From Cladobotryum mycophilum (Eukaryota; Ascomycota; Sordariomycetes; Hypocreales; Hypocreaceae): a stretch of DNA of 64,000 bases. Shown here one piece after another: positions 24,419 to 36,252 of this stretch. The translations under genes were made by a program, and so were the position numbers. The notes under the pieces are model-generated. The model was not told where the DNA came from and made no database searches. It saw nothing but the letters and a program-made list of their open reading frames with translations. The stretch's first letter is position 1. Each line of letters starts with the position of its first letter. Where the stretch lies: NCBI GenBank assembly GCA_036429605.1, contig CM071589.1, forward strand, positions 3,658,001 to 3,722,000, given 5' to 3'.

Positions 24419-25773
24419 TGTACGAATTGTGCGCAACTGCCGAGCGCGTTATGATGAGATGATAGTTGGGAGTCATGTTCTTTATGGACAAGTGGTCCTC
24501 TGCTAGTCGGAGATGATGATGATCTTTTTTAGACACTTTTGCGCTATAAGCCGAAATCAATTTGAGACGGGGGTAGATAGAGGTCGGATGATGAGGAGGC
24601 TTGACCGAGTCCGTGAGATGCCGGTGGGTTACCCGGCATCAAGACTGAGAATGTTAGATTTCTTTTTGGATCCGGATACTACCTGAAAGAAATGTCTCCG
24701 TGAATTATAGGTAACATACCACATGAAGACTTGTTGACATGGTATTGGGTGTGTGATGGTCTCGCGACTGGCTGTTGTGATGTAGTTGGCGTACGACACC
24801 TCCGAGCGACCCTATCGGAACTTGGTATTACCCCAGAAGCGAAATAAAATGATGACCCGAATCCGCCTCGGATGCCGTAGATCGGATCAAGGGTCAGCTA
24901 AAAAACGAACTGCCGGAGGATCTGCCTGAGTCGGGGTAGATGTCGTGCCATTCCGTGGTGGAGCGGAGGTTTTGATTTCGGCGAGATCCGAATACGGTCT
25001 GGAAGTGGGTTTGGGGCATTGTTTACTTGACCATGTTACCATCTTGATGAGTACGTGTGTATGCGTGTGTGTGTGTGTATGTAGCAATGTGAATGGTGTC
25101 GTCGATATCGGAGTAGAAATCGTGAGAGAGATGAGTTACACGGCGTCGTCATGAGCGGCGGGAGTCCGAGATGGGGCGGGTTGAGCGATGGATGATGGTG
25201 ATGATCTCTCCAGAGATGAGAGATATTGTTTTACACACACAGATATATATACCGAGGGCTGTTCCCAAGTTGAGATTGAATTCATCAAGTCCCTTTCAAC
25301 AAGGGCAAGGCGACCTGCCTTTACTTACCTACCCGTTTCATTGGGTAGAGACATTCTCCTTTGCGAGTTAAACGCCAGCACGTTCCTCATTCGCCGACAA
25401 GTCGACTTGCGATGAAAACGAATATCTTTGAAATGGTTACCGATGCGAGAGATGTTATATGACGAAAGAAACTTGCGAGATATGACCTTGGATGATATTG
25501 ATGCATTGGAGAATGGTCTCTGCCTTGTGTATCCCCGACGACAAAACGATGCGCATCACCCCCCCCCTGTCGAACCATCCTTTACATAAACTTGAATAGT
25601 TTCACACGAAAAAAAAAACACGAGAATTCGAGACGACAAACATTAAACGCCAAAAAGCATAAGAAAAAAACAAAACAAAACAAAATAAAACAAAATGGCC
25701 AACAAAAAATGAATCAAAAGTTATCATGAGGGGTTTCCACTTTCTGGCGTTTTGGTGAGTTCTCGGTCCCCTT

Positions 25774-25803
25774 TTCTTCTTCTTCTTCTTCTTCTTCTTC
25801 TTC
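25774..25803. repeat. (TTC)n microsatellite
   Basis: About ten tandem TTC units in noncoding DNA. Confidence 0.85.
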
Positions 25804-25937
25804 ACTCAGACAAACTAACATTGTGAGGTAGAGCATCATACTTATGATTTACAAAAGCAAAAAAGCAAAAAAAAGAAGGGAAAAAGGAAAGAAAAACCAA
25901 CCAAAAAAGGGAATAAACACAAAGAAATATACTTTAA

Positions 25938-25954
25938 CCCCCCCCCCCCCCCCC
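25938..25954. repeat. C17 homopolymer
   Basis: Seventeen consecutive C on the plus strand, embedded in A-rich DNA. The exact length is likely to be uncertain in any assembly. Confidence 0.85.
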
Positions 25955-26855
25955 GATTTTGTTTTTGGGTTTACATGGTTTACATGAGAATGTGATCAAC
26001 GAGCTATACGACTAACGAGGAGGGAGAGGAGGAGGAGGGCAAGAATGAGGAATGGTATAGTTGGGTTTCGGCGTTTTTTGCTTGTGTGTGTGTTTGGCTT
26101 CATGTTTGGACTGTTATGAATGGGATTCGAGTTTTGGTTTCATTGCGTTGCTTCTATAGACTCATTCGCTATGTACCTAGGAATACATTCCCCTTGTCTT
26201 TATTCTGGACGAATAAATCGTATCAATTTATGCTTCGCCGAGGGGCTCTCGTTGTTTTTGCCCACCGAATAAATGATGCCGATTTTGGATTGTGAGTCGA
26301 TTGACCGGAGTAGCCATCACTGTGACCGAATGAATCTCTTTGGCTCCGGGTCTTGGAGATAAAGTCTGTGTGAGGGATCGATGCTACAGTCTCCAGGGCT
26401 TTGAGAGAGAGGTTGACTGGGTTTCTTTGATGATGAAGAATACGGGTGACTATAGCTCTCTATTCCTCATGCCAGGCTCAGCCGCCTAGGTGGATGGAGG
26501 CAACGTCAAGTCGAGGTACTCGAATCTTAGACAGCCATAGTTGTATGCCTTCTAGGTGGTTAGAAGTCGATGTTCGGGGCCTGGAACCGGTGAACCCCTG
26601 CGAGGCATCAAAGGACGGAACAGATTCCCATAACTCTGCTTTCATATCGTGCCAGTGTTGTTGTGCGCCATCAGTCGAGACCGGGGTTGAGGGGGAGGCT
26701 CAGGAGAGAACCCCTTCGGAGGAAACCTCGGATAACCTTGCTTTATAGCTTGCTTCCCGAGTTTGCTTTCTCTTGTCATCATCGAACCTTTCAAGTTCCA
26801 GGTACGAAACCAGCCCAAGCATCTCTGCCCCTCCTATATTCTTTTACCCTAGACT

Positions 26856-27675
26856 CTACGGCCCAGTCTCCTTCACCTTGTCACCCTCCCGAAACTTGGG
26901 CAACTCCTTTGGTTCATGTCCCAGCGCCACTGCACGAGTTGAGTTTCTATTAGCAACTTCCATGTCTATATCCATGTCCACCCTTTATCCATTTCAAAAG
27001 GAAAGAGAAGAAAAGAAAGGAAAGCAAAGAAGAGAGAGAGAGAGAGAGATTAAAACCTCCTCAAACCCAAACGTAAAAAAAAAAGAAAGAAAAAAGGTCC
27101 AACTCACATCGATCAAAAAGATAATAACTCGTCACCAACAAAATCGGCAGCGCAATAATCGTCGAAACCCACTTCCTCGCCGCCGACTTGTACCTCTTCC
27201 GATACTCCCTCTTCTCCTGCGCCTTCTTCTCCTCCTCTACCAGCCTGTCCTGCTGCTGCGCTACACGGCGCATGCGAGCGGCGCGGAGGGCGGATTCACG
27301 TGCCTCGGCGGTTCGTAGGGCGGCTGGGCTGGGGGTTTGCGGTTGTGATGGTGATGATGATGATGGAGGCGGGGTGGTGGTTGTGGCGGGGATGACTTTG
27401 ATCTTGGAGGGGGAGGAGGAGGAAGAAGAAGAAGAAGAGGAAGAGGAAGAGGAAGCTGATCTGGTGCCTGATAACCTCGAGACATTCAATGCCTTCGCCC
27501 TTGAAGCTGTTCGATTCGCTATGCATGGACCATAACTTCCAGCCAACCCTCCTCCTCCCAAAGACCCCTCCACCAAAGTCCCCCTCGCCGCACCTGTAAA
27601 CAGCCGCCGATAAACCTGGCACTGTTGATTCTTGCAGCTCTCAATCAGCCGTCTTTGCATCCGTGGGCGAAACAT
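26856..27675 (-). CDS. probable mitochondrial single-pass membrane protein, function unknown
   Basis: Exon 1 is 27675-27108, and exon 2 is 26929-26856. The 178-nt intron starts GTGAGTTGG and ends GTGCAG. Splicing replaces an A/T-rich run-on tail with LALGHEPKELPKFREGDKVK..., and gives 213 residues. The N-terminus is rich in Arg and lacks acidic residues (MFRPRMQRRLIESCKNQQCQ), as expected of a mitochondrial presequence. It continues with a Ser tract of about 14 residues, a charged coiled-coil-like stretch (residues ~130-165) and one hydrophobic helix, VSTIIALPILLVTSYYLF, near the C-terminus. I do not recognise a named family. The location is inferred from composition. It lies 545 bases downstream of spt5 on the same strand. 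Confidence 0.75.
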
Positions 27676-28220
27676 GATTGCGGTTCCCTAGTTTTGCTAA
27701 CAATGCCGGGTCGCCGTGCGAAGGATTCTGGAATGCCTTGAAAAGGTTGCAAGATGCATCCGTTGCGACCAACTTTTTTCTTCCTTGGTCGGAACAGCGT
27801 CGGTGGAAACTCGGCCATCTCAAACAACCCACACCAATACAGACACATTGATTCATTCATATGCCTCCAACTCAAGTACCGTCGTCGCATCTTGCAGTTC
27901 ATCTTCATCATGAATAGAATACGGCATCATTTCATCTTTATTTACGGACTGCATCTTTTCGAAACGGTCCAGTATTATCATCACCACAGGTAGACGGTCC
28001 ACACCTGGTCTGGTTCTACAGTCCTCAATCAATCGACATTAAGAGAATAATTTCATTGATGCATTATAAATTGCCCTTCATTCTTTTATAGCCTCGCTTC
28101 TCATATCGAGCTTGCTCAAACTGTTTGTTCAAACAGGGCAACAACCCCGTCTTCTATAAGAAAGATTACACTCATCCCAAACGCCATATCCTTAAAATTA
28201 ACATACAACTCCACCCACAT
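27676..28220. other. intergenic between spt5 3' end and the next minus-strand gene
   Basis: 545 bases, AT-rich, no gene seen. They presumably hold the spt5 3' untranslated region and the promoter of the gene starting at 27675. Confidence 0.5.
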
Positions 28221-28846
28221 TTAATCGTCATCCGTATATCTCGGTCCACTCGCAGCAGGTGTTTCTGGCGCTCCGTAAGCTGCTGGTGTGGGCGCACTGT
28301 AGCCCGAGTATCCAGATGCTGACGGTGTAGGTGCTCCGGCCGCAGGTGTTGGTGCTGATTCTGCTCCTCCCCATCCGCCTTGCCATCCTCCAGCTGGCGT
28401 GGGCGCTCCCGCTCCGGGCGTCGGAGCATTGTATGCCCCTGGAGTAGGTGCGCTCAATGCACCGGGAGTAGGGGCTCCCATAGCTGCTCCTGGTGTTGGC
28501 GCATCGTATGCACCCGAAGATGTGTTTCCGGGAGTGTAACCCCAAGCCTCGTTCCCGCTGGCTCCAGGCGTTGGCGCAGACACACCCCATGCTGGCGTCT
28601 TGGACCCCGAGGACCAGCCCTCTCCGCCGGCATAGGCTGGCGTACGCGATCCGGCGCCGAACGCGTCCCCTGGAGCGGGTGTCCTTGCACCAGACTGCCA
28701 TGCAGGTGTGCGTGATCCCGACCCGTAGGCCGTACGGCTGCCGTCATAAGGATTGACGGTTCTTGAACCATCAGCCCAAGCGGGAGTGCGGGATCCGGAA
28801 TAATCCTGTCCTTTCCAAGCTGGTGTGCGACCACCTGCAGCAGGTG
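28221..28846 (-). repeat. two-part C-terminal repeat region of Spt5
   Basis: The last exon is nearly all repeats: about nine (G)(S/A/G)(R/K)TPA(W/Y)-type motifs followed by about nine (A/S)PTPG/A motifs, before the end GPRYTDDD. Both kinds centre on a Thr-Pro, the kinase target of Spt5 tails. Confidence 0.85.
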
Positions 28847-31528
28847 CTGTTCCAGATTAGCAAACGTGAAATAGAAAGAGGTAGTAATAATGTAAAAAAC
28901 TCACTTCTTGATCCCCAGGCAGGAACTCGGTCCGACCCACTGGATCCCATTGGCGTACGAGATCCTCCCTGCCAACCTGGAACTCTGTCGCCGTCGCGAC
29001 CCCCACCAGAGCCACGGCCCATTGAGTTTGAACCACCGCGACCTCCTCTACCGTTGATCTCGATGCTCGCGCCGGAAATCTTGTCTTTGAAATTAAGACA
29101 GTCTCGAGCCACAGTGATGGTCTTGCTCTTGGTATGAAGCTCAACCCGAGCATGTGTGTCGGTTGTGTCTTTGACGATTCCAAGGAGACCCTTGTACGCG
29201 CCCTTCTTGATAATCACGGTTTGGTTAATGGCTTTATCTCGACCAAACGCCTTGGCAGGCTGAAGAGGCTTGTTTTCGGAGCCGTTCTTGTGGATCTTAA
29301 GAGCCGGGTTCATAGCCGACAGATCTGGGCCCGTTGCCGTGGCGTTTACTCGACCACCCTTGGCGGCAATAGTATTGACCATGCCTGCTTTGGTGACAAA
29401 CACACCAGCATTTTCATTGCTGTCGTTTGTGTGAAGGAAAACGTAAGATCGGTGGATGTGAATAATCTTGCCCTGACGCAGTTGCCCTCCGTACTCCTTC
29501 ACCACATCATCAAGTCGAATCTCCGAACCTTCCCGATCAGCAGCAACTGCTTGTTTCCTCTTGGGCAGCTTGTTGGGAATTTGAGAGGGCATAACTTGTC
29601 GGGTGTCTCCGTACTGGTCGAGAATAGCCAGAGACTCACGGTCGACTTTGACAACACAACCGACCGTCGTAGGATCCAGCTGTACAAGATCAAAGAGTTC
29701 AAATTGACCAAGCGAGCCCTGCCCGCCAATGTCACTGGCTTCTCGCAGGTCCTTACTAAAAACGGTAACTTCATTGTTTGTTTGGTCCGTCAACATGGTG
29801 ACTCGATCCTCGGAGATCTTTACCACTGTACCGACCTCATCATGGAACTTGCTGCCGCCAATAACCTTAACATGGTCACCAATCTTGAAGCGTTTGCGCA
29901 GACCCTTGATGGGAACTTCGATAGTCTGCCCTTTCAGATCACCTTCGGTGACAAACATTGTGACAATGTCACCTTGGACATTTGTGGCTTTACCGACGAC
30001 GCCTCGCTGCTCTCCCGAGTAGACTTCGATAATATCGCCAGGGAGATATGTGACTAGTGTATTGCTGTCCTTCAAACTAGCAGCCAGGGCCTTGAGGTCA
30101 AGATTCTCTGTGCCATCTTCGGCGCCAGAAGCGAATCGTGTGACTTCTTCAAGGGATGGATTAACATCCGTAATGACAAGCTGTTGGATCTTGACATCCT
30201 TGACTTGGAAACCGTTTTCGAACTCGTCTCCCATGTACATCCAAGTGTTGGTTGTTGGATTGCCCTGAACATTTCGGGGGTGTCGTTTTCGAGCCTCAAT
30301 CTCGCTGAATAGCCTCTGGGGCGGCCTGGGCCCAAGACCTGGCGCTCGTTTTCGCTTGCCGTCCGCGGTAACGCTAAGAGCATCATCTCGCATGCCATAG
30401 TCCAGTCTGGGAATAAATCGGACCCTCGCTTCCAAGCCGTTCTCTGTTACGTCAATGACCTGAGCCAAATCACCGCTGTGCTTGGGCGGCCTTCGGAGTC
30501 GCACCCATGCGCCAGGTTCCAGTGATGGGGTCTTTGTAACACGTAGGAGCTCTGGCATGTCCTTGATATCAACCAAGGTCAATTTGGAGTGAGGATACAC
30601 ATTAAGAAGGCCATCGAGGGCCACCAGAATGTCGGTCTGTCTCTGAGTTTCAACATAAATGAAACTCTTCATGACGGAATCAGGACCACCACGCTCGAAA
30701 GCAGCGGTGATGGCTAACTCGTCCTTTGTGCCCCTGCGTTCTTCAACACGCTTCATGATGGACATGATGACCTCACGCTCCTTGCCTTCCTTGCATCGTA
30801 CGGCCCAGATACTGGGATCGTCGACACTGGGAAGCAGCAAACGCTTTGGCACAACGGCAGAGTCGCCGAATCCCTTGGCTGACCGTCGATTACCGTAGCG
30901 TTGTCGCAGAATCTCGGCTTGTTTCTCTGCATCCATGCTGGATTCCATCTCTCGACGTCGGTCGAGCTCACGATGTCTTCTATCATCGTCGAGCCGTGCG
31001 CTTTCGGCAATGTCATCAGGATGAGCGTTGTCGATGAAATCCTCAATCTCTTCACCGTCTTTCTCCTCGTCTCCGTCCTCGTCTTCATCGTCGACTTCGG
31101 CTTCGATATCGAAGAAGGCATTGCGTCGGTCGCGTCTGCGCTTTCGACGATGGCCCTTTGCGGGGGTGTGAGCGATTTTTCATCCTGTCGCGCTATTGAT
31201 GCAAATCTGCCCTGCAACGTACCTGTTGGACATCGTCCTCATCCTCTTCGTCTTCTTCATCTTCGTCATCATCATCGCGACCGCGACCTTCCTCTTCGTC
31301 CTCATCTTCATCTTCATCGTCCTCGTCTTCATCGTCATGATGCCGTGATTTAGATGGAGCAGGTTTCTCGTCATCACTGCCACGACGACGGGCGGGGGGC
31401 GGGCTGCTTTCGCGAACATCATCTGAGCCTTGGTTGCCGCCTTCATCGTCTGACAAGTCGGCAGGCGCAGGGTTGAAGTCTTCCTCGTCTTCCGACTCAT
31501 CGAATCGCGGAGGATTGCTGGGCGCCAT
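28221..31528 (-). CDS. spt5: transcription elongation factor Spt5
   Basis: Exons are 31528-31223, 31155-28905 and 28846-28221 (introns GTACGT...AAAG and GTGAGT...ACAG), giving 1,060 residues. Order of parts: a highly acidic N-terminus (runs of D/E, residues ~10-170), an NGN domain from about residue 218 (IWAVRCKEGKEREVIMSIMK), several KOW domains (for example PGDIIEVYSGEQRGVVGK and the late KKGAYKGLLGIVKD), and a C-terminal repeat region from about residue 850. Spt5 with Spt4 forms DSIF, which clamps RNA polymerase II and promotes processive elongation. The C-terminal repeats are substrates for Cdk9-type kinases in other organisms. Here they come in two kinds: GSRTPAW-like motifs, then APTPGA-like motifs. 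It is divergently arranged with the quinone oxidoreductase, with 495 bases between start codons. Confidence 0.95.
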
Positions 31529-32023
31529 GTTGATAGGTATGATGCCACGCGTCCTCGAGATCGTGCAGCTGAAAAAAAGGATGATGGGGAGGTAATAAGA
31601 AGGATGGAGGACGAGTATCGAAAAGAAATGTTCCGGAGCTCAAGGTAAACCAGCAAGTTGGCGACGCGGCTAATTGTCGGACAGAACGCGCCTAGCTTGC
31701 CTGTCTACCTTCCTGTAGGTACGAGTATGATGTGGGTCTGGGGAACTTTCCAAGGAGACCACACCACCCACCTACAAGTACTAAGTACTCGGTACACTAA
31801 AAATAGAGGTACGAGGTGAGATGGTGGTATCGCCAGCGTTCACCTTGTACCCACCGTGGTAAACATGCCCTCGGCATCTGTAATAAATTGGTAGAACTCC
31901 ATTGGATATAAATTGGTTTAATTTATTAATACTACGATCGATTCAATCATCTCTTTGTCTGAAAACAGCATTTATAGTTTAGTTCTTTCATCATAGCCCA
32001 TTGTTTTAGTCCTCATCACTACA
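31529..32023. promoter_or_regulatory. divergent promoter region between spt5 and a quinone oxidoreductase
   Basis: 495 bases separate the two start codons. Several short palindromic GTACCTAC/GTACTCGGTAC words occur at 31710-31815, a common intergenic texture in these fungi. The stretch nearest the plus-strand gene is AT-rich. No other gene is seen. Confidence 0.45.
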
Positions 32024-33157
32024 ATGAAGGCCGTCCTGATAAAACAGTTTTATGAGAACCTCGGCCAAGTTCATGTATCCGAGATCCCTACGCCAACACC
32101 ACAGGCAAACCACGTGGTCGTCAAAGTTGTAGCAGCTGGCGTCAACTTTGTCGATACGCTCTATGCAAGTTATATAAATCCGTCGAGTTAAAATAAACTA
32201 CTCTGCTAATGTCTTGTTAGGCACGAGGAAAACACCAAAATAATAGGAGTCTTGTTCGCCCACCATTTATACTTGGTCTCGAGTTTGCCGGCATCGTGAT
32301 TTCGGCCCCCCAAACTTCCCAATTCAAGATTGGAGATGCCATCTTTGGAGATCACCATGGTTCCTACAACGAATTCTTGACTGTGCCTGCTGATTCTCCC
32401 TCCCTTCAAAAAGTCCCATCAGGATGGAGCCTCACTGATGCCGCTGGCCTCGGCGCAACACTACCCGTCTCCTACGGAGCATTAGCTCTTGCTGGCAAAC
32501 TCAGGCCCGGTGAGACAGTCTTGGTTCACGCTGCAGCGGGCGGACTGGGCATCATGGCCGTACAAATAGCTGTTGCCATGGGGTGTCGCGTTTTGGGGAC
32601 CGCAGGCTCAGACGAGAAGTGCACGTATGCCCAGTCATATGGCGCCAGTAAATGTGTCAACTATACTAAAGATGATTGGTGGAAGCGCATACTAGAGGAA
32701 ACAGACGGAAAGGGGGTAGATGTCGTTTACGATCCGGTAGGTCAAGTGGATCTCAGCTTGAAGTGCGTCGCCCATCGTGGTAGAATTTTGATAGTTGGCT
32801 TTGCCGCTAGAGAAGGGCAAATGGAAAAGATCGCCATGAACAGATTGCTATTGAAGCAGGTAACTCTCCTCGGATATGTAAGTGTGCCCAAATTCCGATA
32901 TTGGATGAGGATTAAGCTGACCGGTGTAGCGATACGGAGAGAGCATTCGACGATACCCCGAGGAAAGAGATCAGATCTGGAGCCAGCTGACTTCCTTGAT
33001 ACAAAGTGGCAAGATTAGGCCTACAGTCTTCAAGGTCTACCATGGTCTTGAAAACGTCCCTGAAGCGCTGGCAGATATTTCAAGCCGAAAGGTCTTGGGT
33101 AAAGCCGTCGTCCAAGTCAGCCCTGAGACGAAAAAGGAAGTAGAGTCGAAGCTGTGA
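32024..33157 (+). CDS. zeta-crystallin-type quinone oxidoreductase with peroxisomal SKL end
   Basis: Exons are 32024-32164, 32221-32877 and 32930-33157, giving 341 residues of the medium-chain dehydrogenase (quinone oxidoreductase) family. The N-terminal GroES-like part contains GVNFVDTLYARGKHQNN. The Rossmann part has AAAGGLGIMAVQIA, the usual NADPH-binding motif. It should reduce quinones or enone substrates with NADPH. No zinc-ligand cysteines are evident, as expected for this subgroup. The first intron uses a GC donor (TAT|GCAAGT...TTGTTAG). The nearby GT would shift the frame and reach a stop within eight codons, so the GC-AG form is required. The protein ends VESKL, so it carries a type 1 peroxisomal targeting signal. 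Confidence 0.92.
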
Positions 33158-33729
33158 TGTTTGGCGGTAAATTCGCGACGCAACCCATGGCGATTTTCTT
33201 ACTTGATCCTTACTGTATTCTAAGAGCTGCATGGTTCGGTCAATGTTGTAGAGAGCTTTCCATATCTCACTATTCTAAGGGTGCTTGGTGAATCAAACAG
33301 CATGAGGTACATCGATCTGTATACGTCTGTTCATAGGATTCGTATGTCTCTTTTTGCCGCATTAATGGAATGGAAATAAAGTACCTAAGATGGATCTATA
33401 AACAGTCACCGTATTTACAAAGCCTACCTGGGTAGTAACCATTACCAACTCGATCACCAGCCTACACAATGGATGGAGCTCCTTATAACAACAACATCAT
33501 TCATTGATGTCAACATTCAATCGTTTCCTATCATCACTCGTCAAAGTTTTATGCTGCAATTTTGCTGGCATATTAAGCACTATTAGCACATGGATGCAAC
33601 AGTTTCACATTTGGTGATACATATATCCCGCAGAATAGTGAGGGTCTATAAATAAAAGCGGGTGGTAAACGGCAAACAATAACGTTTCGTCCGTTGCTGT
33701 CACGCACGCCATTCATCAAAGCAATATCA
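33158..33729. other. convergent intergenic region
   Basis: 572 bases between the 3' ends of the oxidoreductase (+) and the WD40 gene (-). AT-rich, no gene seen. Confidence 0.5.
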
Positions 33730-35728
33730 TCACAACACCCTAGCGCCCCATATACCACGTCCAGAAGCTACGCCAAGCCATTCACCATGATCAGTACCCT
33801 GAACATGAGGTACCCATCCCAGATTTCCGACTTCATACTCGCAATTCCAGGATGCCACCGGGCTCTTTTGGTTATTCTGTTGAGGAGTGCCGTTAACCGG
33901 GGGTCCGCCGATGGAAGGCGCGGAGTTCATTAAATCCCAGAGAAGTACTTGGCAGTCATCTGCGCCAGAGGCCAATGTCCCTCGTCGCAACGGTGACCAC
34001 TCTATACAGTTGACAGGACCCGTATGGCCCCGAAGCTCAAGCAAGGCTTGGCCAGGCTGTCGTACATCTAGAATGCGGATAACATTAGAGTCCGCAGCAA
34101 AAGTTGCAAGAAGATGAGTATCGTGAGGTGATGTCGCCAGACGTAACAGTGGCGGAGGATTTGTAAGTGTCTGTTGAGCAGTGGTGGGACTCATGCGCTC
34201 TCCTGTTGTTATAGTGCATTAGCCATCATCATTCCTTAATTCTGTATAAGATTTCCGTCATAACGTACCTCTCTCTTCCTTGCCAGTCGGTTCGTAAATG
34301 ATGGTTGAATGTTCCAAGCTTCTCAAGTCAAACATGCGTACGCTTCCATCTTGACCACAGCTCACAAAAACATCGACGCTTTTAGCACAGAACCGGACAT
34401 CATAAACCTCCTTGTCGTGCGCAATCAGCTGTGTTTTTGCCGTCAATGAAGGGATATCCCATATAGTGCAGGTAGTATCAATGCTAGAAGTAATGATGAG
34501 ACTAGGAGAGACGGTGTTCCAATCTAGAGAGGTGAGCGGAGCAGTGTGATCTGGCGTCTTGGAGTTGGACAAGAGTGCCAGAGGCGTCAACTTGGTAATG
34601 GCCGCCGCATCCCGTTGAGATCGAGTGATGGTGTTGCCGGGATTGGCTGTGGTCTCGGATGGGAGCGACCATAGCCGCAAATGGTCGCCAGATGTAGCCA
34701 ACAAATCGGTCGATTGTTTTTGTGAGGATGGCGGTTCCCACAGTAGTCGGGTAACAGGATACGAGTGTGTAGCCTCGGCAATCTTGGTGAACTCAATATT
34801 GAACTTGGAGGTTCCGGGTGTGTATACATCCTGGGAGGTTGGGACAACTTGGGTATCGAGAATTTGAATCTGACGCCAGAGTTAGCTTAAACATACACAC
34901 AGATGTTCCGGGTGGGGATCGCTGTACAAAGTTGTGCCCGTCCTCTAGGTAACTGCCCACAGCAACCTTGCCAGCACTGTTGCCGCGGGGTGTCCACTTG
35001 CACCAGTCAAAAGCATATACCGGCCACGGAGCCAAATAGTTGCTTGGCCCAGGCTGGGTATTGGCGAGCTCGTAGCCCAGCGTTCCGGGTGTGCCATCGG
35101 ACATGCTCGAGTCAGCGCGCGGCCGAATGTCTGCAAGACCTAATGGGGTGTTGGATAGATTGCGCTGGGATCCGGGAGCGCTGTATCTAGTCGCAGCATC
35201 CTGTGGCGACATGAACTGAGAGGAAGAGCTGCCGGGGGTTGTTGGAGTATAAGCATGGTAGGAGGATGATGATGGCGGCGCATCGTAGTTGGCTGCGGGG
35301 CTTGAGCGCGAGTAGGTGTGCGACAGGCTCAACGGAGGTCTTGAAGACGAAGAGTAATCCGGAGGCGGCGCTTGCGATTGTTGTTGCAATTGCTGGTGCT
35401 GAGAGGTTGACATGGAGCCGGAACCGGATGCGGAAGAAGTGTCAGAGGCGTGTATCGTGGGGATGGTTGGAGCTGTGTTGGCAGACATGCTTGGTGGTCG
35501 CGGCGCCGACAGGCCACCGGGTTGAAGGACGTTGGGAACAGAGCTCGGTGGCGGAAGCTGGCTGCCGACAGGCGAATGATCGAGCTTGATCTGAGGAGGA
35601 TAATCTCGAGGCGACACCTGGGCCTGAGGACTCATACCCGACATGTGAAGTTCATCCTGCTGAGCGCCGTATGAGCCTGTTCCAGTCTGCTGCCGTCGCG
35701 GGGGAGGCAGCTGATGTGATTGGTTCAT
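33730..35728 (-). CDS. WD40 protein of the DCAF7/WDR68 (AN11) family with long N-terminal extension
   Basis: Exons are 35728-34928, 34869-34269 and 34202-33730 (introns GTACAG...TCAG and GTACGT...ACAG), giving 624 residues. The first ~230 residues are low-complexity and rich in Pro, Ser and Gln. The conserved part begins APWPVYAFDWCKW, then GNSAGKVAVGSYLEDGHNFIQILD, as in DCAF7/WDR68. It contains WD repeats such as TSLDWN...TSSIDTTCTIWDI, and SCGQDGSVRMFDLRSLEHS. The family forms a seven-blade propeller scaffold that binds DYRK-type kinases and a CUL4-DDB1 ligase in animals. Its fungal role is less clear. Animal members are about 340 residues, so the N-terminal half is an added disordered arm. 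The ATG at 35728 is used, since the longer frame upstream has no ATG. The upstream stretch CCTTTCCCAGCAG may be a 5'-UTR splice acceptor. Confidence 0.9.
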
Positions 35729-36116
35729 GGCTGTTGGCTTGGGGCCTGGGGGGCCTGGAGGGGGGCTAAGACAGGGCTGGCAAAGCCTGCTGGGAAAGGC
35801 AAAGTTCAAGGTTGGAGTCTGAGGGTCAGTCAGGATATGCGAGACTCATGGAGGCCCCGAAGCGGCGGCTGGATCAAGAGGCGCTGGCGGCCCCGTCGCA
35901 GCTCGTTGCTGATTTGCGGTGTCGAGAAACAAGGAACCTTGGAACGTTGGAGCGATCGATGGAACGGCTTGGTCGCAGTCGTTACTGGTTGAATGCCGCC
36001 CAAGGCAGCCCGCCGGCCCTGTAGGACACAGCCGTAGCACTCGCTTCCCTCCACTAATGGAGCTACTGGAGGCCGGGCAACCTACGGTATGGATGGATGC
36101 ACCTGAAGCAATGGAA

Positions 36117-36137
36117 CTGCTGCTGCTGCTGCTGCTG
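36117..36137. repeat. (CTG)7 trinucleotide run
   Basis: Seven tandem CTG units in the leader or promoter region upstream of the minus-strand WD40 gene. Confidence 0.85.
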
Positions 36138-36232
36138 CTACAAGGCCCTATTTATTCGGTAATGTGATGATGATGAAACATGAGTTAAATCTGAATGTGA
36201 AGATGGAGGGCAAAGTTCAAATAAATAGATAT

Positions 36233-36252
36233 TACCTACTACCTAGTAGGTA
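36233..36252. repeat. perfect 9-bp inverted repeat TACCTACTA-CC-TAGTAGGTA
   Basis: The arms 36233-36241 and 36244-36252 are exact reverse complements separated by CC. Similar ACCTAG/GTAGGTAC words are scattered through the intergenic DNA. Confidence 0.8.

Larger units (their letters stand above)
24419..26855. other. 2.4 kb convergent intergenic region rich in simple repeats
   Basis: This lies between the 3' ends of the CoA ligase (+) and a minus-strand gene. I see no coding sequence. It holds a GT-rich microsatellite (about 25051-25080), A-rich stretches (25600-25700), a TTC microsatellite and a C17 run. Confidence 0.5.
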
